Below, one piece after another: positions 53,662 to 63,632 of a stretch of DNA of 64,000 nt. The position numbers and the translations under genes are program-made. The stretch is from Pseudo-nitzschia pungens (Eukaryota > Bacillariophyta > Bacillariophyceae > Bacillariales > Bacillariaceae). The first letter of the stretch is position 1. Each line of letters starts with the position of its first letter. The stretch lies in NCBI GenBank assembly GCA_037355855.1, contig CM074760.1, forward strand, positions 3,092,501 through 3,156,500, given 5' to 3'. Under the pieces are notes generated by a model. The model worked only from the letters and a program-made list of their open reading frames with translations, searched no databases and had not been told where the DNA came from.

Positions 53662-56460
53662 ATGACTGATCCTGACCAGGACAATGCTGGTGGCGTTCTG
53701 CAACTAGACGAAACTGGCAATAGAAACGCAAGCGACAATGATCATACACAAGAACAAAAACGGGGTTGCAAGAGAAGATTAGACACCGCAGAAAGAGAAA
53801 ACGGCACGAAACGTGCCTTGGATAACAGCGTCACTGACAATGAACAGGCCATAGAATCAAACACAAAGACCGTGGGCGATTGCGATACACCAGGTAAAAA
53901 CACTTCTGAAAGATGCAACAACAACAACTCTGTGCGAATCTCGGAAGAAGAAACAGCGCCTCTAAAAGCATCTGCATCAACAATCATTGACACAGGCAAT
54001 ACGATGAACACGGCATCCGGTGGTACATTGGATCTCCCGCAAGGGATGCGATTGGAATGGAATGCACAGAAGACGAGAGCGACCTTGCACGTTTTGGAAA
54101 CTATGGATGCATCGAACAAAATTGGTGCTTTCGATTCGACGACGGAAGAGAATAGGGAGTTTCGGGTTTGCTTGGTGGGAAGAGCTAAAATCAGTGTGGA
54201 GGAAGGATCGGTAGAGATCTTGGGATACACCATTTCGCACGACGCAAAAGACGATCGAGAGCGCGAGGAAGAAACGCCCGTGGACACGAAAGATAACGAC
54301 TGCGGGTCCGAATGCAGCAGAACCACCATGGCGAAAGGGCAAGAAATTGTCGTGACCAGTCCCTTTTGGTCCAGTTGGATGACAATAGAGGCAAACCACG
54401 CACATCTTCCGTGTCGCATCACATTGGATTGCATTCGAGGTCCGGAAAGCTTCCAAGTTATGTCACCCAAGCGTCCAATCGTCATTCCGCCAAATTGGAG
54501 AAATTGCGCCGATGATCTGGTCCGTGACTATCGCAAACGGTGTCGTAGTGCCAGTGGGAGTCGCAAGAATCATTCGGCAGTTCTGATGGATTCGCTGGAA
54601 GATTACGAACAAGGGAAGCGAGTGAATCGGAAACGGCGATCCAATCGTCACGATCATGATCATGAACATGATCATCACTATGACAGAAACAACGACGAAA
54701 ATCGAATGGTTTGCATGATCACCGGGGGGAAAGGTGTCGGGAAGTCGACCTTGCTACGATACATGACAAATCGTCTCTTGTCGTCCGGTCGCAACTTTCC
54801 CCGGACCGATGATGGTGAGAACGGCAGCGACACAGTCACGAGTCACGACGATGAGAGTGATTACGACATGCACAACGTTGCTGTCCTCGATACCGATGTG
54901 GGACAGCCTGAATTGGCACCGCCGGGACTTTTGAGATTATCTATAGTTCGCAAGCCTCTGCTGCAACCGCCGTACTGGAATCTCGTGCCGGATGACGCAA
55001 CAATAACAGAAAATCTTAATAACGACACGAACAATAGTGGCGACGAACGTCAACCGCTAAATACTAGTTGCTACGGTCCTCAACAGCCTCAGCCTCAGCA
55101 GAATCCCACGGCTGGTGATGATCACGACGATTCCGATAACGACAATCACAGTGACTATTATGACGACGGTGATGGTGTCAAGGTTGTTTCCTCGGTATTT
55201 TTTGGCGCCACCTCGTCTAAAGTGGACCCAACGCGATTCATGAATGCGGTTCACTTTCTGATTCAAAAATACGAAACCGAGGTCGTTCCATCGCACGGCT
55301 ATGGCATGGGACGTCCGATTCCTCTTTTGATCAACATGGATGGGTGGGTCAAGGGCATGGGGTATCAAATTTTGACGGCGCTGGTGGAGTCCCTCCATCC
55401 CACGCACCTGGTGCAGATTCTGGGGGAAACCAGGGCCCAGACGTTCGATCTCTCGGCAACCATCCAACAACTCCAACAAGACTCGGAAATGACAACCGAT
55501 TCGTCGCCGTCGCCGTCACCACCGTTTCCTCTAGAGCCACCCAAGTTTTACCAGCTGCCGGCGTGCCAGAACCTCCCGGGAGCTTCGCTCTGCCGGATCC
55601 CCGCGTTTACCACGAGGAATTTTCGTTGGGCGACCTACTTCTTGCCGCACCAGCTACAAACCTTCGACGCATGGGATTTTGCATCCGCCAAGTCGTTGCA
55701 AACCGGATGGATACTCGCTACCAACTCGGACAAGACGGCAACGGTTCCACGGTGGTGGGACGAGGACGGTGGTGACGAGAGCGACAACGACAACGACAAC
55801 GACAACGACGGGGACGAGATCCACAACGAAGGAAAAGCAACCAGCGGCCCGGAAAAACCAAGCAACACGGGAGCCCTCAACGACGAATGCCGCCTAGCCC
55901 GGGCACTTGCCAAAGAACGACCCTATTGCGTTCCAATGGAAGCGGTCGATGCCTTCGTTCTCGGATCCGATTTCGAAGACTACCTGCGACTGCCGCACAA
56001 CGATGCCTTTGGCGCCGCCGCCGCTCCCATCCATGACGAGCCCGACGAGGATGGCCTCGCTGCCATGGAAAGGCAGCAAACCCGCGCTCGAATCTTCCAG
56101 GCCCTGAACGGGAGCATCGTGGCCTTGTGCACCGACGATTCCAGCATGGAGTCCCTGGGATACGGCATCCTCCGATCCATCGATTGGGATCGCCGGTTGC
56201 TCTACGTCCTGGTCCCTCCCTCCGTTCCGTCGTCGTCGCTGTCGAAGGTCGGGGCATTGGTGGGAGGCAACCTGCCGCTGCCCCTGGCTCTGCTGTACCG
56301 CGGGGTTTACGCGGAATCCTTTCCGTACCTGACGGCCCTTTCCGAGCATCCCGGCCCGGTGATTCTCGGATCCGAGCCAATGAAGAGTCGCAACAACATT
56401 GCTCGGCGAGGATTGGCAGCTGCAACTGCAACCGCAAATGCGGACAGGACTGCGTACTAA
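53662..56460 (+). CDS. Grc3/NOL9-type polynucleotide 5'-hydroxyl kinase (rRNA processing)
   Basis: The product is 932 aa from the ATG at 53662. An open extension of 26 codons upstream lacks an ATG. NOL9/Grc3 phosphorylates pre-rRNA 5' ends during ITS2 processing in the nucleolus. The kinase core has a P-loop GGKGVGKSTL, LDTDVGQPELAPPGLL (Walker-B-like plus the Clp1/Grc3 GQ block), FFGATS, and LLINMDGWVKGMGYQ. It ends with LYRGVYAESFPYL in the C-terminal domain. The N-terminus (first ~130 residues) is Asn/Asp/Thr-rich and not conserved. A His/Asp repeat (NRHDHDHEHDHH) sits just before the P-loop, and long acidic Asn/Asp inserts interrupt the core (two large ones). These explain the length: yeast Grc3 is about 630 and human NOL9 about 700 aa. 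Convergent with the RS-rich gene downstream. Confidence 0.85.
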   Translation: MTDPDQDNAGGVLQLDETGNRNASDNDHTQEQKRGCKRRLDTAERENGTKRALDNSVTDNEQAIESNTKTVGDCDTPGKNTSERCNNNNSVRISEEETAPLKASASTIIDTGNTMNTASGGTLDLPQGMRLEWNAQKTRATLHVLETMDASNKIGAFDSTTEENREFRVCLVGRAKISVEEGSVEILGYTISHDAKDDREREEETPVDTKDNDCGSECSRTTMAKGQEIVVTSPFWSSWMTIEANHAHLPCRITLDCIRGPESFQVMSPKRPIVIPPNWRNCADDLVRDYRKRCRSASGSRKNHSAVLMDSLEDYEQGKRVNRKRRSNRHDHDHEHDHHYDRNNDENRMVCMITGGKGVGKSTLLRYMTNRLLSSGRNFPRTDDGENGSDTVTSHDDESDYDMHNVAVLDTDVGQPELAPPGLLRLSIVRKPLLQPPYWNLVPDDATITENLNNDTNNSGDERQPLNTSCYGPQQPQPQQNPTAGDDHDDSDNDNHSDYYDDGDGVKVVSSVFFGATSSKVDPTRFMNAVHFLIQKYETEVVPSHGYGMGRPIPLLINMDGWVKGMGYQILTALVESLHPTHLVQILGETRAQTFDLSATIQQLQQDSEMTTDSSPSPSPPFPLEPPKFYQLPACQNLPGASLCRIPAFTTRNFRWATYFLPHQLQTFDAWDFASAKSLQTGWILATNSDKTATVPRWWDEDGGDESDNDNDNDNDGDEIHNEGKATSGPEKPSNTGALNDECRLARALAKERPYCVPMEAVDAFVLGSDFEDYLRLPHNDAFGAAAAPIHDEPDEDGLAAMERQQTRARIFQALNGSIVALCTDDSSMESLGYGILRSIDWDRRLLYVLVPPSVPSSSLSKVGALVGGNLPLPLALLYRGVYAESFPYLTALSEHPGPVILGSEPMKSRNNIARRGLAAATATANADRTAY

Positions 56461-57187
56461 CAGCAAAGTTGACTGACGTGGGCGGTGGGGATGACCGATT
56501 GGTTTTTCTTTTTGTTAAAAAAAAAAAATCAAGCTTTGCTCTGTTGTGTTCCACTCGTTTTTATTTTCCTTCTGTGGTAACAAGAGATTATTGCATGATT
56601 TTAGCTCGTGAGATATCGTTATTGGTGTACATCGATTGAGTTGTTATGCACTAGGAGGCCTGGTGTGTACGGTGCTTGATTGAGTCCGTGCCGCATCTTT
56701 CCGCAATGCTTTCTACGAATCAGTATTCGCAAAATCTTGCTCGTTCTTGGCAAACATGTCCATTCAACCTCAGAGTATCGTTCTATCATTGTTATGATTA
56801 CTATTTCTATTTCTATTTCTATTACCATTACTATTACTGTTATTATTTGAAATCCCTAATTCGTCAGCGTTGGCTCGGACTGTCAACGCCAATTCACCGA
56901 GTCTGTCTGTCGGCAACACTGATTGTTTTCGTGCCATTGGAAGTTTTTTCGATCCCCTTTCTGTCAGTGAGAGTGTGTCATGTGTCCATGCGGTAGATAG
57001 CATACTCCCCCGATGGGAAATACAGTACTAATCGATCTGCTAGTGCACGGTGTTCTGCAAATTTCCATCATTTTGTATTTTTTACTATCATATCGAGTGA
57101 TTATTGGTTTATGATTGCACCGCAATTGCAGTATTGTCGATAGTCGTGCTTGCTGGCTAACCGGCTGGCTAACCGGCGTTTGCAGTA
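56461..57187. other. Convergent intergenic region
   Basis: A T/A-rich stretch with TATTTC repeats near 56800-56845 and a short A run at about 56518-56528. It is consistent with 3' UTRs; no gene was seen. Confidence 0.5.
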
Positions 57188-58537
57188 TTATTTCTCCTCC
57201 GGTTCGAGGCGTTTTTGCAGCCTCCGGTACGTCTCTCGATCCCCCGTCTTGAAGGCGTGCTCCATTTCCGCCTGCAGCTGCTTTTTCCGCTTCATCTCCT
57301 GTATCTTTTCCCGGCTCATCATGCTCCGCACCAGGTTCCGCTCCTCCTCCCGCTTGTTCCGGGCCGCCTCCTGTTTTTGCATCCGGTGCATCGCCTCGTC
57401 CCGCTGCGCGGACGAGGAAGCGGCGGCGGCGGCGGAAGCCGCCTCCTTCTTGGACCGTTCGTACTCTGCCATTTCCCACTTGTCGTAGTCGTAGTACTTG
57501 ATGTGGGGCAACGTGTCCGTGTTGTAGTCCTCGGCGTATTCCTTGAAGTAGTTTTGCAGCTCCCACTTGGGGCCGTTGAAGCCGCCGATGCCCTTGACCT
57601 CCTCCAGCCACATCTCGAAGCTCCGCTGTTTCTGGGGCAGGTCCGACAGCTTGATCAGGCCGTGCCTTCCAAAGACCGGTTTTCCGTCGTCTTTGGCCTC
57701 GTCGTTGCTACCGCCGTCGTTGCGTTCTCGTTTGCTCTTTTTCTTGCCGCTCGATTTTTTCTTCAAGTCCTTTTTCGCGGTTCGTTTCTTTTTCGAGTCC
57801 TTGCTTCGTCTCGACGACCTGTGTCGTTTTCGGTCCTTTCGATCGGATCTGCGCTTTCGGCGTTTCCGGCGATCGTAGGAATCGTCCGAAGACGAGTCCG
57901 ACTCCGACGAGGAGGAATAGGACGATTCCGAAGAATACGACGAGACCGAAGACGAATCGGACGAGCGACTCCGACGCCGACGTCTCTTGCTGTTGCTGCT
58001 GTTCCGGTGCCTGGATTTGTGGCGTTTCCTTCGGTGCTTATCTCGGTCTCGATCTCGATCCCGGCGATCCTCCTTGTCCCCTTCCCCGGAAGACAGCGAA
58101 TCGTCCGATCGCCGATCCGATCTTCTCTCGTTGTCCCTCGATTTTTGCCGGTCCCGGCTCGCGTTGGAACGATCGTCTTTGTGGCGATCCGTTTCCTTTT
58201 CTTCGTCAACGTCTTTCTCTTTCTTGTCGTCTTCCCGTCGCCGGCTCCGCTTGCGATCGTCACTTCGTTTTCTCTCGCGGTCGCGATCCCGATCGCCGCG
58301 GCGGTCTCGGTCTCCGTCTTTGCGGGAACGCGATCGAGATTTGGATTCGGAATTGGAGTTCGAGCGGTGTCCTCGGTCCCTCCCGTCCCGGCTCACGGAC
58401 GAACGCGCCGACGCCGACGAGTCGTCCCCATCGTCCCTGGAAGAAGACCGCGGCGGATCCCTATTCTCGTCATCGCCCCTGCCACTATCATCGTTCGTCT
58501 TCCTCTCAACCTTGGCGGAAGCGTCCTTGCTCGACAT
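57188..58537 (-). CDS. RS/RD-rich nuclear protein with a conserved C-terminal helical domain
   Basis: The product is 449 aa from the ATG at 58537. An open upstream extension has no conserved character. The first ~300 residues are Arg/Ser, Arg/Asp and Lys-rich (RDRDRERKRSDDRKRSRR, SSESDSSSDDSYDRRKRRKR), typical of splicing-associated RS proteins and nuclear localisation. The C-terminal ~150 residues are not low complexity: LIKLSDLPQKQRSFEMWLEE, FNGPKWELQNYFKEYAEDYN, HIKYYDYDKWEMAEYE, then a long charged coiled coil. The pattern (F-x-x-W-L-x-E followed by a short F-x-x-Y/F-x-x-x-Y/W module) resembles plant SCI1-like nuclear proteins. That link is weak. A role in RNA processing is inferred from composition only. 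Confidence 0.7.
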   Translation of the reverse strand: MSSKDASAKVERKTNDDSGRGDDENRDPPRSSSRDDGDDSSASARSSVSRDGRDRGHRSNSNSESKSRSRSRKDGDRDRRGDRDRDRERKRSDDRKRSRRREDDKKEKDVDEEKETDRHKDDRSNASRDRQKSRDNERRSDRRSDDSLSSGEGDKEDRRDRDRDRDKHRRKRHKSRHRNSSNSKRRRRRSRSSDSSSVSSYSSESSYSSSSESDSSSDDSYDRRKRRKRRSDRKDRKRHRSSRRSKDSKKKRTAKKDLKKKSSGKKKSKRERNDGGSNDEAKDDGKPVFGRHGLIKLSDLPQKQRSFEMWLEEVKGIGGFNGPKWELQNYFKEYAEDYNTDTLPHIKYYDYDKWEMAEYERSKKEAASAAAAASSSAQRDEAMHRMQKQEAARNKREEERNLVRSMMSREKIQEMKRKKQLQAEMEHAFKTGDRETYRRLQKRLEPEEK

Positions 58538-59269
58538 GATTGGATGGAGGTTGTATTGGATTCGATCGTATCGTATCGTATCGGATTGGGTTGGGTTCAA
58601 CAAAGCAATAATGATCTTGACACGTCGGCTTCGGAATGGCGGGGAATCAAAGCAAAGAACCTCGTATTGAATAGAGTGCTGTGTTGCAGATGAGCAAGAT
58701 CCCGAGAGTATTTTTTTATGCCACCAGTCCTTCAATCTATCACACTGTCGACTGAATGGCTGAAGATGGATGATATCCTTAATATTTACAGTAAGGTTAC
58801 TGTATTTATTTCCCTCGCGCCTCTCGCTCATTTGCCTCATGCTGATCGGTTCGCATAGCAAGCTCATGGCTTTCAAGGCAAAGACGGTCTGTTCTACATA
58901 CTACCTATTATGCTTTTAGGATAGATAATAGAGTAGTATAGTAGTATAGTATTTTAAAATCCACTGCCGTCTACCGGGTCTTTGTCTTTTACGCTTACGA
59001 CGGACGGACATCGAGACGCAAGTCGTTTGTCGTTGATCGTACGGTACGAGACTTACGGTAATGTACCTCGTACGAGTAACTTTCCTCGTACTTGTACATT
59101 CGAAGATCATCGTAAATTTTACTCGTCGTCTACAAGTAAGGTTACGTAAGATTTTACCTTCTACTGTACGGGTACTAGTCCCAAGGCACAAAAAACATCT
59201 CAAAAATATTTTTGAGTAAAACCTTACGGTAATTACAGGTAATTACCGGTAATCTTACCTGTACAAGTA
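58538..59269. other. Intergenic region rich in GTAAGGTTAC and GTAC motifs
   Basis: Exact GTAAGGTTAC at 58791-58800 and 59136-59145. Many TACGTAC and GTAATTACC words lie at 59040-59260. It ends at the TA target site of the DNA transposon (59268-59269). Confidence 0.6.
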
Positions 59270-59496
59270 CTACGAGTCCGATAACAATTGAGACTGGTCC
59301 AGTGCGCGCCCAAAATGTAACCAATTTACACGAATTTACACTGAGCGTGCAGGGAAGGTGCACATACCAGAAATAAAAATTATTCTGTAATAGACAAATT
59401 CCTATAACCCTTTATAGTATGCTCGTTTGTTAGTGGAAACCCATTGTTCGAGTGCCTTTCCAATCTCTACAAAAAATCACATTTTTGGTGTTCGCA
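59270..59496 (+). repeat. Left terminal inverted repeat of the DNA transposon
   Basis: The 227-bp arm is complementary to 63633-63860. The inner end is ATTTTTGGTGTTCGCA. Confidence 0.92.
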
Positions 59497-59820
59497 ACTT
59501 ACTTTACGGGCTTCGGCCTTCCAAAATGTGGCTCTATCCACAACAACAATCGAGAGCAAGATGGTATCACACTTGCAATTATTGCCACTGTCTTGGATGG
59601 GGGAGGTTGATCTTGCGTCATTGGAGGGAGAGCAGAGGGGAGCTGAGAAACAGAGAGGAATTCAGCAGAGGGGAAATCGATCGATCGATGCGATCGAAAT
59701 AACACGGCAATCGAGACTCGACAATCCACCACAGTATTCAGTCCGATCGATTGAAAGTACTTACCTTGGAACAATCCCCTGCAACTGCACTGAAATCTCC
59801 TCGAAATTAGCTCTGAAACC
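59497..59820. other. Transposon 5' region upstream of the Cys-rich gene
   Basis: This non-coding stretch lies between the left TIR and the ATG at 59821 and presumably carries its promoter. A GATCGATCGATGCGATCG palindrome is near 59678-59695. Confidence 0.5.
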
Positions 59821-61683
59821 ATGTCTATCTTCATCAAAAAGGCCCCTTTGGCTCTCAGCAAGAAATCTGCCTCCAAACCTGCCCCTCGCAAGCTCGTCAC
59901 TGTCAAGGAACGCCGGGAACGCCTGCTGGCAGACTTCGATACGGACTCTGATGATAGTGGTTTGCTCAGCGTTGAAACAGTTGCTCCAGATCCACCTTTT
60001 GCTGGATTGGAAGAGCTTTTGAGAAAGCGCGATCCCTTCCCCAAGCCAGCAAAACAGAGCTTGATTGTTGAGTTTCTGGATGCTGATCTCTCGCGTCTTA
60101 CAGACAACGAGGGAAAAAAGACTCTGCTTGAAATTCAGCAGGATTTGAAACACACCAAAGGAAACTCCAAGAGCTCACGACTTTGGACCAGCGACTACTT
60201 GGCAGTGCAGCTTGCTGCCATTGTACGAGCCTACGAATCCTACCAATCTTTTGTTGCGTGCAATCGATCCACCAGAAACAAGATCCCTGCAATTGCCATG
60301 CTTGACAACCTCCTGAGCAAATTCTCCATTGAACTCGACAAAGAACGCGCCAAAAAGCAGGCCGTTCTTCACGCCGAAGCCAAGAAGAAGATTGCAAAGG
60401 TCAAGAAAACTGGTGGTGTTAGACCCCAGGATGACATCGAGTTTGATAGATTTCTCTTGCTTTCTATGCCTTGTCCCAACTGCAAGCATTTCAACACCAT
60501 GCATCTCCAGAGCAAAAAAGAAATCGAGGAAATCAACCAGCAAGTGGAGGACGAGTACCAAAAGAAGAAGCGTCGGTACGCCGCTTATTCTGTATCTCGG
60601 CAGCAACAAGAAAAGAAGCCCCGTAAGGGGAAGATCAAGAGTCGGGAGATCGGTTGCTTCTGTTTCAAGGTCAACTGTATGGACATGCCAAATGGAGGCA
60701 ATTGTTCTCATTGTCGATACTGTGCCAGCAAAGGCAAGAACTTCCTCAACGAGAGGAGTGTATGTGCTGATTGTGATATTTGCGCCTGTGACTGTAGCAT
60801 TGTGTTCTTCGAATCGGAAAGGAAGGCAATTGCTGATATGGTGGATCCGAAGAAGAAAGAGTCTGCTCCCCCCATCGGTGGAATGGCGTTGCTCCACCGC
60901 CTAGAAGATATATACGCCTCGAAAGTCAACGAGGTGTTCCTGGAAAATCCATCAGCGTCGGAGGAACAGATAGCCAGAGACGCCCATTCCAGTACCTTCC
61001 ATGAAGTTCTATCCGATCCGGTTTTCGCAAGTGCAGAAGCGAGAAAGAAACTTCAGGAAGATATGGGTCCGCTGGAGACTACCACCAAAGATGGGAAGAC
61101 TATCGATCAGCTCCGGGCAGAGAAGAGGGGTGTCACTCTCGATCCCACTGGAGACTCCAGATTCTTCAGGAACAGACTCCAAGAACATCCAATGGATCAG
61201 ACCAGGTTTCTCCGTAACAGCAATACGGCGAACCGGTTCTCAGAGACGCCATCTGGTGCTGTCGAAGGGATCGGATCTCGTGTCCAACCAATCAGCGTCG
61301 ATGGAGCTGAATTGTTGTGTACTCCAATCAAACCAAGCCGTAAATTGTCGAGTGAACGCGAATTGTCGAGTGGTACTCCACCAACCGAATTGTCGAGTGG
61401 TACTCCACCAAGTGAATTGTCGGGTGATACTCCTCCCTTCCTTCGCTCCATGAGGGAAGCAGCCAATGAGAAAGCTGACTTCCAGGAGAACTCCCAGCCC
61501 ACCTTGGAGATCCTCGATCACTTGGGAGACACTCTTACTGCTGAAAATGATTCAGCAGAAGCTTCCCGGATCAAGCGCAAGGCAACTGATCTTGCCAAGC
61601 GTGGGAAAGATCCGGATGAGTGCCTTCCCAAGATGGTGGACTGGTGCAAGCGCCAGAAGATTCCGGCGAAAGACAAAAAATAA
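59821..61683 (+). CDS. Transposon-encoded Cys-rich protein of unknown function
   Basis: The product is 620 aa and intronless, entirely inside the transposon. The start ATG 59821 is preceded by AAACC. Residues 1-200 are helical and basic. CPNC lies at 218-221. A Cys cluster at 279-325 has eleven Cys (C-x-C, a single C, C-x2-C-x2-C, then C-x2-C-x2-C-x-C-x-C), consistent with one or more zinc sites. It does not match a PHD, RING, C2H2 or BED finger I recognise. A 27-bp repeat at 61360-61440 makes three 9-residue units (ELSSGTPP-x). The tail is Lys/Arg-rich (KRQKIPAKDKK). It could be a DNA-binding or packaging partner of the transposase, or a captured host protein. No nuclease or catalytic motif was found. 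Confidence 0.85.
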   Translation: MSIFIKKAPLALSKKSASKPAPRKLVTVKERRERLLADFDTDSDDSGLLSVETVAPDPPFAGLEELLRKRDPFPKPAKQSLIVEFLDADLSRLTDNEGKKTLLEIQQDLKHTKGNSKSSRLWTSDYLAVQLAAIVRAYESYQSFVACNRSTRNKIPAIAMLDNLLSKFSIELDKERAKKQAVLHAEAKKKIAKVKKTGGVRPQDDIEFDRFLLLSMPCPNCKHFNTMHLQSKKEIEEINQQVEDEYQKKKRRYAAYSVSRQQQEKKPRKGKIKSREIGCFCFKVNCMDMPNGGNCSHCRYCASKGKNFLNERSVCADCDICACDCSIVFFESERKAIADMVDPKKKESAPPIGGMALLHRLEDIYASKVNEVFLENPSASEEQIARDAHSSTFHEVLSDPVFASAEARKKLQEDMGPLETTTKDGKTIDQLRAEKRGVTLDPTGDSRFFRNRLQEHPMDQTRFLRNSNTANRFSETPSGAVEGIGSRVQPISVDGAELLCTPIKPSRKLSSERELSSGTPPTELSSGTPPSELSGDTPPFLRSMREAANEKADFQENSQPTLEILDHLGDTLTAENDSAEASRIKRKATDLAKRGKDPDECLPKMVDWCKRQKIPAKDKK

Positions 61684-62444
61684 ATTGTATTCTTAGTAAT
61701 TATCTATGATTAGCTGTAAATTGTCGTGTCCATTGTCCATTGTCGGTTGCCGGTTGGTTACTCTTGCTGGAGACATGGTGTAGTTATTACATGTTACCAG
61801 CAGCAAAATTATGAGCTGCTGTTTGCTGCTGCTTGCTGCTGTTTGCTGCTCCTTTTTTTTATTCTGCTGTTGTTTTCTACTGTTTGCTGCTGGAGTGGAT
61901 CGATTCAGCTGTAAATCGATCGATCCACTCGTGTTTCGCGTTCGGGACTTTCGTGTACCGGTATGTTCGATATCCAGACTTGTAGACCTAGAATAGCCAA
62001 AGAGAGGTCCAACACCTCTGAATCCCAGCAGTTCTCCTATACATGGACGCGTCGGTCGACTTCAATCCCAGGAGTTCTTCTATACTTTGCGGCGTCCGCC
62101 GACCTCAATCCCACCACCTGGACGTCCAAGGTTTTCTATTGTACCTATGTTAGATATCCACCAATGGAGATGGATATAACCGAATCCCACAAGTGTTCGA
62201 TACTTAAGACGTGGGAGTGACACGCGAGTGACATGGGAGTGATCGACAGCCGGCGCTATTAGGGTACAATCGAAAACCTATTACAAATAAACTGGAGCTA
62301 CTCTAATTCATTATTTCTGTTTTTGCAACTCTGCAAAAGAAAACTAAACTACCACTAAGAAATACAACCAAATCGAAATCGACCATGGTGGAGACTCAAC
62401 AATCAACTGGTGGAGACGCGACAATCAACAATCGACAATGGCGC
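61684..62444. other. Intergenic spacer of the transposon between its convergent genes
   Basis: It contains (GCTGCTTT)-like tandem repeats at about 61806-61850 and a perfect inverted repeat of 12 bp (GAGTGGATCGAT at 61893-61904 and ATCGATCCACTC at 61919-61930) with a 14-nt loop. Imperfect direct repeats containing AATCCCA and GGACG lie near 62000-62130. No further gene. Confidence 0.6.
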
Positions 62445-63593
62445 TCAGCGCTGTTCTATTACAACACCGGGGTAGGTACCATCCTCACTGTATCCACAGT
62501 GAGCAAACGTCCCATCGAATGGACCGATTGCTCCTGCAGCTCTGTAGATCTGTTGCTCTAGATCTACCAAATCTAGCTCCCCTCTAGTATTGGTCTTAAG
62601 GTAGTTGACTAACTGACAGATGATATACTCTGTCGGTCCATACTTGGGTTGATAGGGAGGTCGAGGGACAACATTGTATCTCGTCGGTCCGTCCCTGTCG
62701 AAAATCGTATTGTAGACAATGGGAGCAGCATGGCTGCTCAAGTTGTCCCACATGAAGACTCTCCAGTCATCTGTCTGCGGAACTCGCTGCTCGCCTTCAA
62801 AAGACGAGCAGATACTGCCTACAAAGGAAGCGAACGCGTCCCCTGTAGTTCCATGGTTTCTGCTCACTCGTACCCATCGACGAGGATGGCGTAGGCTGCC
62901 AGACAAATTGTTGGGTACAGTGGGATCTCCAGCTTCCACAGCAATAATAACTGTAAGTTTCTGCCCTTTCGCGTAGTTGCCGATACTTCGAACTCTCCGA
63001 AAACTAACTGACCAAGCGTTTCTCCGATTGAGTCTCTTTGTTTCCATGGCGAACTCGTCTATATCGATGAGGCGCTTTCTGGGGATACCAGCAATACCAG
63101 ATGGCAATGGTCTGTTCCAGAACAACCATTCCTTCCTCTTGTTTGTGGGAGTGTAAGCCCGGTAAGATTCGATACTGCCTTTCTTTTGCGTTACATTAAG
63201 CTCTTGTAATCGGTGCGAGAGGAGCTGACGACTGTAGATTCCTCCCCCCTCGTTGTAAATAAACATTGCCATCTCATCGAGTGTGGCTTGTGGCCAAATA
63301 ACAAGACAGAGCATGAGGAGCGTCAAATCTGCACCTACCAGCTCTGTCTTGTCTTTGTTGCCGGTCATCCGATGGGGATGCAGTTTCTTTTTCCAGCGGA
63401 AGAGCGTTGCTCTTGCGACAGGTACAGGTAAGCCTGCTTCGTGATCCTCCAATATCTCTAGACGCCTCCATACTGGATATCCCTGAGCTCCTCCTCTTTT
63501 GGGATGAGGCCTCTCCTGCCGCTGTTGCCCTAACTCCCTGCTAAGTTGCAGTTTGCTACGTGCTTTGGCTCTGGTATCTGCCGGATCCACCAT
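62445..63593 (-). CDS. IS630/Tc1-mariner-like DDE transposase
   Basis: The product is 382 aa; start ATG at 63591-63593. The N-terminal basic region and helix-turn-helix-like segment (about 40-75) should bind the TIRs. The catalytic core has LIDIDEF (D179, followed by E180), FMWDNLSSH (D283) and PPYQPKYGPTEYI (E322), giving D-D(38)-E spacing. The P-Y-x-P...P-x-E-Y/W block is the IS630/Tc1 third-residue signature. The enzyme should cut and paste the element at TA. Its gene lies convergent to the Cys-rich gene and ends near 62445, some 760 bp from it. No frame disruption is present, so it may be active. Confidence 0.88.
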   Translation of the reverse strand: MVDPADTRAKARSKLQLSRELGQQRQERPHPKRGGAQGYPVWRRLEILEDHEAGLPVPVARATLFRWKKKLHPHRMTGNKDKTELVGADLTLLMLCLVIWPQATLDEMAMFIYNEGGGIYSRQLLSHRLQELNVTQKKGSIESYRAYTPTNKRKEWLFWNRPLPSGIAGIPRKRLIDIDEFAMETKRLNRRNAWSVSFRRVRSIGNYAKGQKLTVIIAVEAGDPTVPNNLSGSLRHPRRWVRVSRNHGTTGDAFASFVGSICSSFEGEQRVPQTDDWRVFMWDNLSSHAAPIVYNTIFDRDGPTRYNVVPRPPYQPKYGPTEYIICQLVNYLKTNTRGELDLVDLEQQIYRAAGAIGPFDGTFAHCGYSEDGTYPGVVIEQR

Positions 63594-63632
63594 GGTCAAG
63601 GTGTTCGTCGGTATGTGTTCTCGTTATTGTGA

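Noticed and set aside
57215..58693. 492-codon plus-strand frame
   Set aside because: It is the antisense of the RS-rich gene; CGA/GAT repeat codons leave the opposite strand free of stops. The minus frame has the real conserved domain.
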